In this document: positions 1 through 7,152 of the stretch, piece by piece
How the letters are laid out: each line of letters opens with the position of its first letter
Numbering within the stretch: position 1 is the first letter of the stretch
Origin: JAAFHB01 sp037133495
Lineage (GTDB): Bacteria; Bacteroidota; Bacteroidia; Bacteroidales; Prolixibacteraceae
Assembly: GCA_037133495.1 (NCBI GenBank)
Contig: JBAXOA010000009.1
Location: 1 to 64,000 of the forward strand
DNA: 64,000 bases
Direction of reading: 5' to 3'
Translations under genes and position numbers: made by a program
Notes under the pieces: generated by a model
Database searches by the model: none
Told to the model about the DNA's origin: nothing
Seen by the model: only the letters and a program-made list of their open reading frames with translations

Positions 1-2
1 CA

Positions 3-638
3 GTGATGTATGTGCATGAACGTGCAATCTCAACCCAGCAAACGGGATTCTCCTTTGTAGCCCAGTGCCGGTCGTATCTGCCGAATCCCATTGGAGGAAT
101 CATGTGGTTTGGATTGGATGATACTTTCATGACCTGTTATATGCCTGTCTATTGCGGAATAAAACAAGTTCCACAATCGCTTAAGGTCGGTGACGGCGAT
201 ATGCTTACATGGTCCGACAATTCAGCTTTCTGGGTTTTCAATCAGGTTTCAAACCTCTGCTATTCAAGATACAACGATATGATTATTGATCTTCAGAAAG
301 TACAGTCACAGCTTGAGAATAAATTCTTCAGCTATACTCCGGTTGTTGATCAGGCTGCCTTAACTTTATGGAATAACGGCAACAAAGACCTTGCCTATCA
401 ATTCTTGACCGAATATTCTGTAAACCAGGTAGAAAGCTCAGTAAAAAGATGGCGCGACCTTGGACATTATCTTCTGATAAAATACAAGGACGGAAATGTA
501 ATGATTGAAAAAAACGGTCAGTTTGAGAGAAATGAATCCGGCAAACTACCTGTGGCTCCGCTTCATCCTGCATATCCCGACTGGTGGTATCGTAAAATCA
601 TTGAGAACAACAAAGACCATTTCAAGGCAGTGGAATAA
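3..638 (+). CDS. C69-family dipeptidase, C-terminal part (cut by window edge)
   Basis: The reading frame is open to the left edge, so the N-terminus, including the catalytic Cys expected for this Ntn-hydrolase family, lies outside the window. The remaining 212 or so residues look like the C-terminal half of secreted C69 (PepD-like) dipeptidases: the stretch around WFGLDDTFMTCYMPVYCG, then a Trp/Tyr-rich segment, an amphipathic helical region, and a charged tail ending near HPAYPDWWYRKIIE. The GTG at position 3 is an artefact of the window edge and not the real start. A clear hairpin terminator follows the stop. The family call rests on pattern recognition of this region only; an unrelated secreted peptidase is less likely. 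Confidence 0.72.
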   Translation: MMYVHERAISTQQTGFSFVAQCRSYLPNPIGGIMWFGLDDTFMTCYMPVYCGIKQVPQSLKVGDGDMLTWSDNSAFWVFNQVSNLCYSRYNDMIIDLQKVQSQLENKFFSYTPVVDQAALTLWNNGNKDLAYQFLTEYSVNQVESSVKRWRDLGHYLLIKYKDGNVMIEKNGQFERNESGKLPVAPLHPAYPDWWYRKIIENNKDHFKAVE

Positions 639-673
639 ATATTATCGAAAATCTCAACTAATATACTGAAATC

Positions 674-708
674 AAACCCGATGGATCTTAAAAATCCACC
701 GGGTTTTT
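674..708 (+). terminator. Rho-independent terminator after the dipeptidase gene
   Basis: Arms AAACCCGATGGA (674-685) and TCCACCGGGTTT (695-706) pair almost perfectly around a 9-nt A-rich loop, and the right arm runs into a TTTTTT tract. It lies 36 bases past the stop codon and separates the dipeptidase from the next gene. Confidence 0.85.
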
Positions 709-810
709 TGATGAAATATTGAAATTGTTAACTTAAGTTATTTTTCACTGTTTGAACACTTCTAATTTGGCATTTGTTGCATCTGATCACTAAACACAAT
801 TAATAAATCG

Positions 811-1341
811 ATGATGATATTTTATAAAACGGGATTAATCATATTCAATTTACTGTTATTATCCAGTATTGGATCCGCAAAAGACAAAGAAATTCCATTT
901 ATCAGAGATGGAATATCCTTTTCGATTCCAGCTGACTGGAAATTTATTGCCAACGACTCGATTGGTGACAATGCCTATTATTTTTCGGCAGAGAGGACTG
1001 GCAAACTGGCAACCGGCTTGATTACTGTAACATGGGTAAATGAAGTTAAAAAGCCCGAAGAAATCATCTTTAACCATCAGCAAAGCATGAGAACCGCAAA
1101 TATTTTCCGTAATCCCGGAATTGAGTTCACATTGGCTGAGCCGGACAATTTTGCTGGATTAAAAGGCCAAAGCTGTCGTTATACTGCTGTTGTGAAAGAA
1201 CAGAAACTCGATGGAATTATTCATTGCTTTAATGCTGTTGGTAAAACAGTGACTATTTTCTTTCAAAGTGGTTTTGAAGATAGCAAAATTAATGCAAAGG
1301 CGTTTGAATTAGTCAGGCAAACGTTTAATTGCCGAGAGTAA
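811..1341 (+). CDS. Small secreted protein of unknown function
   Basis: A 176-residue protein with a typical signal peptide: a hydrophobic core over about residues 8-20, then SIGSAK as a likely cleavage site. The mature part opens with a strand-rich stretch (ISFSIPADWKF) reminiscent of small PsbP/DcrB-like folds, but I do not recognise a family with confidence. It has two cysteines near the middle and one close to the C-terminus (FNCRE). It stands between the terminator at 674-708 and ugd, and the TAnnTTTG-type box just past its end suggests ugd has its own promoter. No function can be assigned. Confidence 0.7.
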   Translation: MMIFYKTGLIIFNLLLLSSIGSAKDKEIPFIRDGISFSIPADWKFIANDSIGDNAYYFSAERTGKLATGLITVTWVNEVKKPEEIIFNHQQSMRTANIFRNPGIEFTLAEPDNFAGLKGQSCRYTAVVKEQKLDGIIHCFNAVGKTVTIFFQSGFEDSKINAKAFELVRQTFNCRE

Positions 1342-1349
1342 ATAAACCT

Positions 1350-1357
1350 TATATTTG
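1350..1357 (+). promoter_or_regulatory. Candidate Bacteroidota -7 box for ugd
   Basis: TATATTTG matches the TAnnTTTG consensus of the Bacteroidota primary sigma factor. A partial -33 element (ATTG at 1328-1331) lies 18 bases upstream. It is 28 bases before the ugd start codon. Confidence 0.45.
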
Positions 1358-1385
1358 TTAGAATTATTAAAATTACCGCAATATA

Positions 1386-2711
1386 ATGAAGGTTGTAATC
1401 GTTGGAAGTGGATATGTGGGTCTGGTAACCGGAACTTGCTTTGCGGAAGTGGGCATTGAAGTCGTGTGCCTGGATGTTGATGCAAAGAAAATTGAAAATT
1501 TAAAAAATGGCATAATTCCGATTTATGAGCCGGGTCTGGAAGAAATGGTTCACCGAAACATGAAAAAAGGAAGATTGCAGTTTACGACAAATATCTCGGA
1601 GGCTCTCGTTGATTGTGAAGTACTGTTTACGGCTGTTGGTACTCCGCCGGATAAAGATGGAAGTGCAGATCTTCAGTTTGTGTTAAGCGTTGCGCGCGAT
1701 TGCGGAAAAAACATGACGGATTACATTTTGATCGTAACCAAGAGCACTGTTCCGGTTGGCACTGCTCAGAAAGTACGCCAGGCTTTGCAGGAAGAATTGG
1801 ACAAAAGGGGTGTAAATATCCCATTTGATGTAGCTTCTAATCCCGAGTTTTTAAAGGAAGGAGCTGCTATCGACGATTTTCTGAAACCTGACCGCATTGT
1901 GGTAGGGCTCGACTCAACAAGAGCCGAAGATCTGATGAAAAGCCTCTATAAACCTTTTACCCTGAATGGTCATCCGATCATTTTCATGGATATCACCTCG
2001 GCTGAGATGACTAAATATGCAGCGAATGCAATGCTTGCGACTAAGATCAGCTTCATGAATGATATCGCCAATTTGTGTGAGATCGTTGGCGCCGATATCA
2101 ATATGGTTCGAAAAGGGATTGGCTCCGATTCCAGAATTGGCAATAAATTCATCTACCCGGGCATTGGTTATGGTGGATCGTGCTTCCCAAAAGATGTAAA
2201 AGCGCTGATTCATACAGCCGAAGATTTCAATTACGAACTACGTGTGCTTAAGGCTGTTGAAGCAGTAAATCAGGATCAAAAATCTGTACTCTGCCAGAAA
2301 ATCCTCAAATATTTTAAAGGAGAAATCAGGGGCAGAACTATCGCCATTTGGGGATTATCGTTCAAACCACAAACAGACGATATGCGTGAGGCACCATCGT
2401 TGGTTATCATTAAAGAATTACTCGAGGCGGGCGCAAAAGTAAAAGCCTACGATCCGGTCGCAATGAATGAAGCTAAACATACACTGGGAGTTAGCATCAC
2501 TTATTCCGAAGATCAGTATGAAGCACTGATCGATGCAGACTGCCTTCTGCTTGTTACCGAATGGGCTGAATTTAAATTTCCCAATTTCAATATTGTCAAA
2601 AAATTAATGAAAAATCCTGTCGTCTTCGATGGCAGGAATATTTATGAAAAATCGGAAATGAAGCGAAATGGATTTGAATATTTCTGCATTGGCATCGATA
2701 CCTCAAAATAA
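1386..2711 (+). CDS. ugd: UDP-glucose 6-dehydrogenase
   Basis: Oxidises UDP-glucose to UDP-glucuronate with two NAD+ in the cytoplasm. The 441-residue length is normal for the family. The N-terminal Rossmann motif is GSGYVGLVTG (about residues 7-16), the helical linker carries the SNPEFLKEGAA segment, and the catalytic cysteine is in GYGGSCFPKD. The C-terminal UDP-binding domain contains WGLSFKPQTDDMREAPS. The downstream gene starts 11 bases later and encodes UDP-glucuronate decarboxylase, so the two probably make UDP-xylose for surface polysaccharide or glycoprotein glycans. Confidence 0.96.
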   Translation: MKVVIVGSGYVGLVTGTCFAEVGIEVVCLDVDAKKIENLKNGIIPIYEPGLEEMVHRNMKKGRLQFTTNISEALVDCEVLFTAVGTPPDKDGSADLQFVLSVARDCGKNMTDYILIVTKSTVPVGTAQKVRQALQEELDKRGVNIPFDVASNPEFLKEGAAIDDFLKPDRIVVGLDSTRAEDLMKSLYKPFTLNGHPIIFMDITSAEMTKYAANAMLATKISFMNDIANLCEIVGADINMVRKGIGSDSRIGNKFIYPGIGYGGSCFPKDVKALIHTAEDFNYELRVLKAVEAVNQDQKSVLCQKILKYFKGEIRGRTIAIWGLSFKPQTDDMREAPSLVIIKELLEAGAKVKAYDPVAMNEAKHTLGVSITYSEDQYEALIDADCLLLVTEWAEFKFPNFNIVKKLMKNPVVFDGRNIYEKSEMKRNGFEYFCIGIDTSK

Positions 2712-2722
2712 AGATCAAAATC

Positions 2723-3661
2723 ATGATTAAGAAAAAGGTTTTAGTGACCGGTGGTGCCGGTTTTGTTGGGTCGCATCTGTGTGACAGACTGCTTAAAGAG
2801 GGAAATGAAGTTGTTTGTCTTGACAATTATTTCACAGGCCAAAAGCAAAACATAGTACACCTGCTGGATAATCCATTTTTCGAGCTAGTCAGACACGACG
2901 TGACCATGCCATTTTTTATCGAAGTTGATGAAATATATAATCTGGCATGTCCTGCTTCGCCTGTTCACTATCAATACAATGCCATTAAAACGATGAAAAC
3001 TTCCGTGATGGGAGCCATCAATATGCTGGGACTGGCAAAACGGATAAAAGCAAAAATTCTTCAGGCTTCAACGAGTGAGGTTTATGGCGATCCCCAGGTT
3101 CATCCTCAGGTAGAAAGTTACTGGGGTCATGTGAATCCAATCGGCGAACGCTCATGTTATGATGAAGGGAAACGATCGGCAGAGACACTTTTCGTGAATT
3201 ACCACAAGCAAAATAATGTAAAGATCAAAATAATCAGAATTTTCAACACCTACGGCCCAAGGATGCATCCCCATGACGGAAGAGTTGTATCAAATTTTAT
3301 TGTGCAGGCGCTACAAGGCAATGATATTACAATCTATGGCGACGGACAGCAAACCCGCAGTTTTCAATATGTTGACGATCTCATTGAAGGAATGATACGG
3401 ATGATGGCTTCCCGCGATGAGTTCACAGGACCTGTTAATATCGGAAATCCCAACGAATTTACGATACTTCAACTGGCCGAACTGGTCATTAAGCTTACCA
3501 ATTCAAAATCAAACATCATCAGAATGCCTTTGCCTCCCGATGATCCAACTCAACGACAGCCAAATATTGATCTGGCTAAAAAAGAGCTGGACTGGGAACC
3601 AAAAATTCAGCTTAATGAGGGACTGATAAAAACAATTGACTATTTTGCGACCATTATCTGA
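2723..3661 (+). CDS. uxs: UDP-glucuronate decarboxylase (UDP-xylose synthase)
   Basis: An extended SDR enzyme that converts UDP-glucuronate to UDP-xylose. The 312-residue chain shows the NAD-binding motif GGAGFVGSHL near residue 10, ending with DNYFTGQKQN, a catalytic triad with Ser/Thr in STSEVYGDP and Tyr-x3-Lys in CYDEGKRSAE, and the conserved NTYGPRMHPHDGRVVSNF segment. There is no membrane anchor, as is usual for the bacterial form. It lies directly after ugd with an 11-base gap, which is strong functional context. Confidence 0.95.
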   Translation: MIKKKVLVTGGAGFVGSHLCDRLLKEGNEVVCLDNYFTGQKQNIVHLLDNPFFELVRHDVTMPFFIEVDEIYNLACPASPVHYQYNAIKTMKTSVMGAINMLGLAKRIKAKILQASTSEVYGDPQVHPQVESYWGHVNPIGERSCYDEGKRSAETLFVNYHKQNNVKIKIIRIFNTYGPRMHPHDGRVVSNFIVQALQGNDITIYGDGQQTRSFQYVDDLIEGMIRMMASRDEFTGPVNIGNPNEFTILQLAELVIKLTNSKSNIIRMPLPPDDPTQRQPNIDLAKKELDWEPKIQLNEGLIKTIDYFATII

Positions 3662-3689
3662 TGAATTTTAAATACCTCAATCAATACTT

Positions 3690-4550
3690 GTGAGAATACT
3701 TGTTACAGGAGCGAATGGTCAACTGGGAAACGAAATTCGGGAATTAGCCTGGGAATATCCGGGCTACGATTTTATTTACACCGATGTTGAAGAACTGGAC
3801 ATTACGAACCGGCTCAAGGTTAAAGCCTTTTTTGAGGTAAATCAGCCTCAAATAATTATCAATTGTGCAGCCTATACGGCAGTTGATAAAGCAGAATCTG
3901 ACGAAGCAAATGCCTTTTTGATTAATGCAAAAGCAGTTGAAAATCTGGCAAGATCAGCTGCCGAAATTGATGCGTTAATCATTCACATATCAACTGATTA
4001 TGTCTTTGATGGCAAATCGTTTCTTCCGATTAAGGAGAATGAACCAACAAATCCATCCTCAGCTTATGGCCGGACTAAGCTAGCCGGCGAGGAAGCCGTT
4101 CGGCAGCACGCCAGTAAAGGATTGATTATCAGGACTTCGTGGTTGTATTCCGCTTTTGGAAATAACTTTGTCAAGACGATGATGAAGTACGGAAAAGAAC
4201 GGGACGAACTTAAGGTAGTTTTTGATCAGGTCGGGACGCCGACGTATGCCAGAGATCTTGCTAAAGTAATCCTCGATATCATTCCGATGTCACTGGAGTA
4301 TTCCGGAACCGGACTTTTCCATTATTCCAATGAAGGAGTTGCCAGCTGGTATGATTTTGCCCAAACTATTATTGCTTTTTCAGGTCTTACATGCGAAATA
4401 AAACCAATTCTGACAAAAGATTATCCTTTGCCGGCACCAAGACCATTTTTCAGTGTCATGGATAAATCAAAAATTAAAGAGACCTTCAAAATTAAGATAC
4501 CCTACTGGAGCGACAGTGTAAAAGCGTGTATTCAAAGACTTAAAGAATAA
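3690..4550 (+). CDS. rfbD: dTDP-4-dehydrorhamnose reductase (RmlD)
   Basis: Catalyses the last step of dTDP-L-rhamnose synthesis, the NAD(P)H-dependent reduction of the 4-keto intermediate. The 286-residue SDR has GANGQLGNEIRE at the N-terminus, ISTDYVFDG and the Tyr-x3-Lys motif in SAYGRTKLAGEEAV. The start is GTG, because the Rossmann motif begins only seven residues later and no ATG fits. It follows the UDP-xylose gene by 28 bases and is probably co-transcribed. The partner genes rfbA, rfbB and rfbC are not in this window. Its last 11 bases overlap, tail to tail, the histidine kinase gene on the other strand. Confidence 0.93.
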   Translation: MRILVTGANGQLGNEIRELAWEYPGYDFIYTDVEELDITNRLKVKAFFEVNQPQIIINCAAYTAVDKAESDEANAFLINAKAVENLARSAAEIDALIIHISTDYVFDGKSFLPIKENEPTNPSSAYGRTKLAGEEAVRQHASKGLIIRTSWLYSAFGNNFVKTMMKYGKERDELKVVFDQVGTPTYARDLAKVILDIIPMSLEYSGTGLFHYSNEGVASWYDFAQTIIAFSGLTCEIKPILTKDYPLPAPRPFFSVMDKSKIKETFKIKIPYWSDSVKACIQRLKE

Positions 4551-6300
4551 TGGGATTGCCGACATTAGCTTTCTTTTTGATTTGCTTTTCTATCACTACA
4601 ATTAATTCGTCCTTTTTTATTGGTTTCGCAATATAATCATTACAACCGGCTTCAATTGCCTTTTCACGGTCGCCTGAAAGACCAAAAGCAGTCTGCGCAA
4701 TTATAATAACATCTTTATTAAATTTTCGTATTTGCCGGGTAGCATCATATCCATTTAAACCCGGCATTTGAATATCCATAAGGATTAAATCAATGTCCGG
4801 GTTTTGGAGACAGATTTCGACGGTTGCAATGCCTGTTCTTGATTCTAGTATTTCCTTGCTGTAAGGTTTCATTGCTATTGACATCAAAATTTCCGATGTT
4901 TCATCGTCCTCGGCAATTAATATTTTTAGTTTCCCTAAGCTATTTTTTGTTTCAGTGTCTTTAACAGGCTTCAGATCTGTAATTTTATCTTTCGGGAAAG
5001 GGGCATACGGAATAGAAAAAAGGAATTTTGACCCTTTTCCTTCTTCACTTTCCAGCCAGATCCGCCCTCCTAATAATTCGGCATACGCTTTAGCAATTGA
5101 TAAACCCAGGCCGGCACCCTGAAACGCATGTATATCGGTAATATCGGCCTGTATAAAGCGTTCAAATACTGCTACCTGCCTGTTGACCGGAATTCCAATG
5201 CCTGTGTCCTTTACGTAAAATTCAAGCGTTTCACCCTTTTTATCACACCCGATTTCTATCACACCATCAATGGTAAATTTTATGGCATTTTTAACGAGGT
5301 TTGTCAGTATAGCAATAATTTTCTCCCGGTCGGTAGTGACGATGGCTTGAGCTCCGGATAAGTTTGCTTTAAGTAGCAACTGCAATTTCTTTTTTTCGGT
5401 CTCAGGTTTGAAAAAAGTATAAACATACTCTATTTGGTCGTTTATATTCGTTGATGTCCGGTTCACTTCCATCAGGCCCGATTCTATTTTCGAAATATCG
5501 ACAATGTTATTGATGATATTCAACATTCGGGTACCGCTTTTCTCTATTATTTCAATGAATTCATGTTGCTCTTCGCCGGTGAGGTGAGGTTCTTTCAGTA
5601 AAGCTGCAAAACCAAGAATGCCGTTCATAGGAGTTCTTATTTCGTGCGACATATTGGCGAGAAATGCCGATTTCAGTTGGTTGCTCTCTTCCGCTTTTTC
5701 TTTGGCGATAATTAGTTCTGCTGTTCTTTCAATTACTTGTTGTTCCAATGTTTCGTGAGAACGACGCAGTTCTTCTTCTTTTTGCTTTAAATCAGATATG
5801 TCGGTGACCATAACACAAACATCGCCCAACAGTTCGGGAGGTAAGGAGCTAAATGAAAGATGTAAATGTACTGGCGGGGTATTTTCGTCCTTTATATAGG
5901 TTAACTCAACACTGGTTTTTCCTTTAAGACCAGCTTGCAGTAAATCGTTGCATTTTTGAATGTCGTTTTCCGGGAAAATCTGATTAAACCAGGAACCCAC
6001 AATTTGTTCTGGCGCAACAGACAAAAGCTCGGCAAACCGGCGGTTGCAATACAGCACAACCCCATCGGCCGAAAGCACCACAGCTCCTTCATTCATTTCT
6101 TCGATGATGACACGATATGGAGTTTCGGCAGAAGAAATTGAAAATATTTTTTCTCCACCTAAACCGGAAACAATTATTGCATCAACTTCGCCATTTCGAA
6201 TTGCTTCAAGTGTTTCTTTAGCTTCGGCCAGGCTTGCCCGCAATTCTTCGTTTTCGAGTAAAAGCTGTTTTTCTGTTTTCGGAGCTAATTTCGCTGACAT
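4540..6300 (-). CDS. Hybrid histidine kinase (PAS, HisKA, HATPase, REC) of the Kai operon
   Basis: A 586-residue soluble kinase with no membrane segment. Residues about 8-60 form a coiled-coil lead-in (ENEELRASLAEAKETLEA) followed by IRNGEVDAIIVSG, a segment that in my recollection recurs before PAS domains in kinases found with kai genes. A PAS domain covers about 66-180. HisKA carries His219 in the MSHEIRTPMNG motif. The HATPase domain follows, with the G1/F/G2 boxes VKDTGIGIP and GAGLGLSIAKAYAELLGG. The C-terminal receiver has acidic residues in AEDDE and phospho-acceptor Asp509 in LILMDIQMPG, and is probably intramolecular. The gene overlaps the upstream kaiB by 16 bases, which implies translational coupling and a shared role, plausibly reading KaiB/KaiC state. 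There is no separate response regulator nearby. Confidence 0.9.
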   Translation of the reverse strand: MSAKLAPKTEKQLLLENEELRASLAEAKETLEAIRNGEVDAIIVSGLGGEKIFSISSAETPYRVIIEEMNEGAVVLSADGVVLYCNRRFAELLSVAPEQIVGSWFNQIFPENDIQKCNDLLQAGLKGKTSVELTYIKDENTPPVHLHLSFSSLPPELLGDVCVMVTDISDLKQKEEELRRSHETLEQQVIERTAELIIAKEKAEESNQLKSAFLANMSHEIRTPMNGILGFAALLKEPHLTGEEQHEFIEIIEKSGTRMLNIINNIVDISKIESGLMEVNRTSTNINDQIEYVYTFFKPETEKKKLQLLLKANLSGAQAIVTTDREKIIAILTNLVKNAIKFTIDGVIEIGCDKKGETLEFYVKDTGIGIPVNRQVAVFERFIQADITDIHAFQGAGLGLSIAKAYAELLGGRIWLESEEGKGSKFLFSIPYAPFPKDKITDLKPVKDTETKNSLGKLKILIAEDDETSEILMSIAMKPYSKEILESRTGIATVEICLQNPDIDLILMDIQMPGLNGYDATRQIRKFNKDVIIIAQTAFGLSGDREKAIEAGCNDYIAKPIKKDELIVVIEKQIKKKANVGNPIIL

Positions 6301-6677
6301 ATACTGCTTTTGAACAGATGATTTTTTTTATCTTTTACTTTTCGCAAATCGAGCCCAACAAGCACGCGGTCAACAACCGACAAATCGCCAATAATTCGGT
6401 GCAAAGGTAAGGGTAGTCTTTTGATAAGGGTTGGTGCAGCAATAATCTGTTCTCCTTTGGCTAAGGTTGGGTTTAAGTAAAGATCTATCACTTCCAGCTC
6501 GTAACGGCCTTTAAGGTATTCCTCGCAAATTTTTTTAATATTGGCAATTGCACTTACCGAATAAGACGTTGTACCGGCTACGTATAATCGTAACTGGTAA
6601 AAGGTATTTTCTGTTTTTTCGATTGCCTGTTCAAATGCCAGAGCTTCATCAGACAATACGTTTTTTTGCTTTTTCAT
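6285..6677 (-). CDS. kaiB: KaiB-like protein, copy 1 (next to the kinase)
   Basis: A 130-residue protein with a charged N-terminal extension of about 28 residues and then a clear KaiB thioredoxin-like core: LRLYVAGTTSYSVSAIANI, YELEVIDLYLNP, IIAAPTLIKRLPLP and RIIGDLSVVDRVLVGLDL. KaiB binds the CI ring of KaiC and in cyanobacteria switches fold to do so. The ATG at 6675-6677 lies inside the repeat at 6672-6781, so the whole untranslated region before this gene is repeat DNA. Its 3' end overlaps the kinase by 16 bases. It differs considerably from copy 2 outside the core, so the pair is not a recent duplication. Confidence 0.92.
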   Translation of the reverse strand: MKKQKNVLSDEALAFEQAIEKTENTFYQLRLYVAGTTSYSVSAIANIKKICEEYLKGRYELEVIDLYLNPTLAKGEQIIAAPTLIKRLPLPLHRIIGDLSVVDRVLVGLDLRKVKDKKNHLFKSSICQRN

Positions 6678-6781
6678 CAGAAGATAATTTGTTTTTTAAT
6701 TACCTGATAGCCTGTCCCGATTTATCGGGAGAACACTTGAGTCATCTTCATTCGTGTTTGCGAAGCGCAGATTCATAGGTG
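6672..6781 (-). repeat. Dispersed 89-bp repeat, variant with a 21-bp addition, between the kaiB genes
   Basis: This 110-bp stretch matches the 89-bp unit tandemly repeated at 62974-63240 almost base for base, apart from an extra 21 bp at about 6710-6730 that holds the hairpin TCCCGA-TTTA-TCGGGA. Read on the minus strand it contains a tiny ORF at 6696-6776 (26 codons, starting MNLRFANTNEDD). The same ORF, 19 codons long, is present in the tandem copies, and the extra 21 bp keep the frame. The unit is flanked by TTTCAT on both sides and its end supplies the start codon of kaiB copy 1. Confidence 0.9.
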
Positions 6782-6805
6782 TTTCATAAAATTCGTTTTT
6801 AATGA

Positions 6806-7150
6806 TTATGAAGAAAGCCCTTTAAGGTCTAATCCAACCAGTACCCTGTCGATGTTTGACAAATCGCCGATTATTTTCCTCACCGGCACGGGTAGTTTCC
6901 TCACTAATGTAGGTACAGCAAGAATTTGGTCTTCGCGGCACAGTTGTGGGTTCTTTATAAGGTCAATTACTTCAATCCGGTATTTGCCTTTTAATTGCTC
7001 TTCGCAAATTGCCTTGAGATTTTTGAAAGCTGTGATTGATTTAGGCGTTTGTCCGGCAACATACAACCGCAATATCCATGCATCCTTCGCTTTTTTATCA
7101 GGCTTTTGTTTTGGAAGACTTGTTTCCGAAATATCTTTTTTTGGCGTCAT
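6806..7150 (-). CDS. kaiB: KaiB-like protein, copy 2 (next to kaiC)
   Basis: A 114-residue KaiB-fold protein. After a lysine-rich N-terminus the core reads LRLYVAGQTPKSITAFKNL, YRIEVIDLIKNPQL, ILAVPTLVRKLPVP and KIIGDLSNIDRVLVGLDL, closer to cyanobacterial KaiB than copy 1. The ATG follows the kaiC stop by 2 bases, so the genes are one transcript and probably translationally coupled. Having two KaiB paralogues beside a single KaiC suggests either hetero-assembly or a split between KaiC binding and kinase binding; that is inference. Confidence 0.93.
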   Translation of the reverse strand: MTPKKDISETSLPKQKPDKKAKDAWILRLYVAGQTPKSITAFKNLKAICEEQLKGKYRIEVIDLIKNPQLCREDQILAVPTLVRKLPVPVRKIIGDLSNIDRVLVGLDLKGLSS

Positions 7151-7152
7151 GT

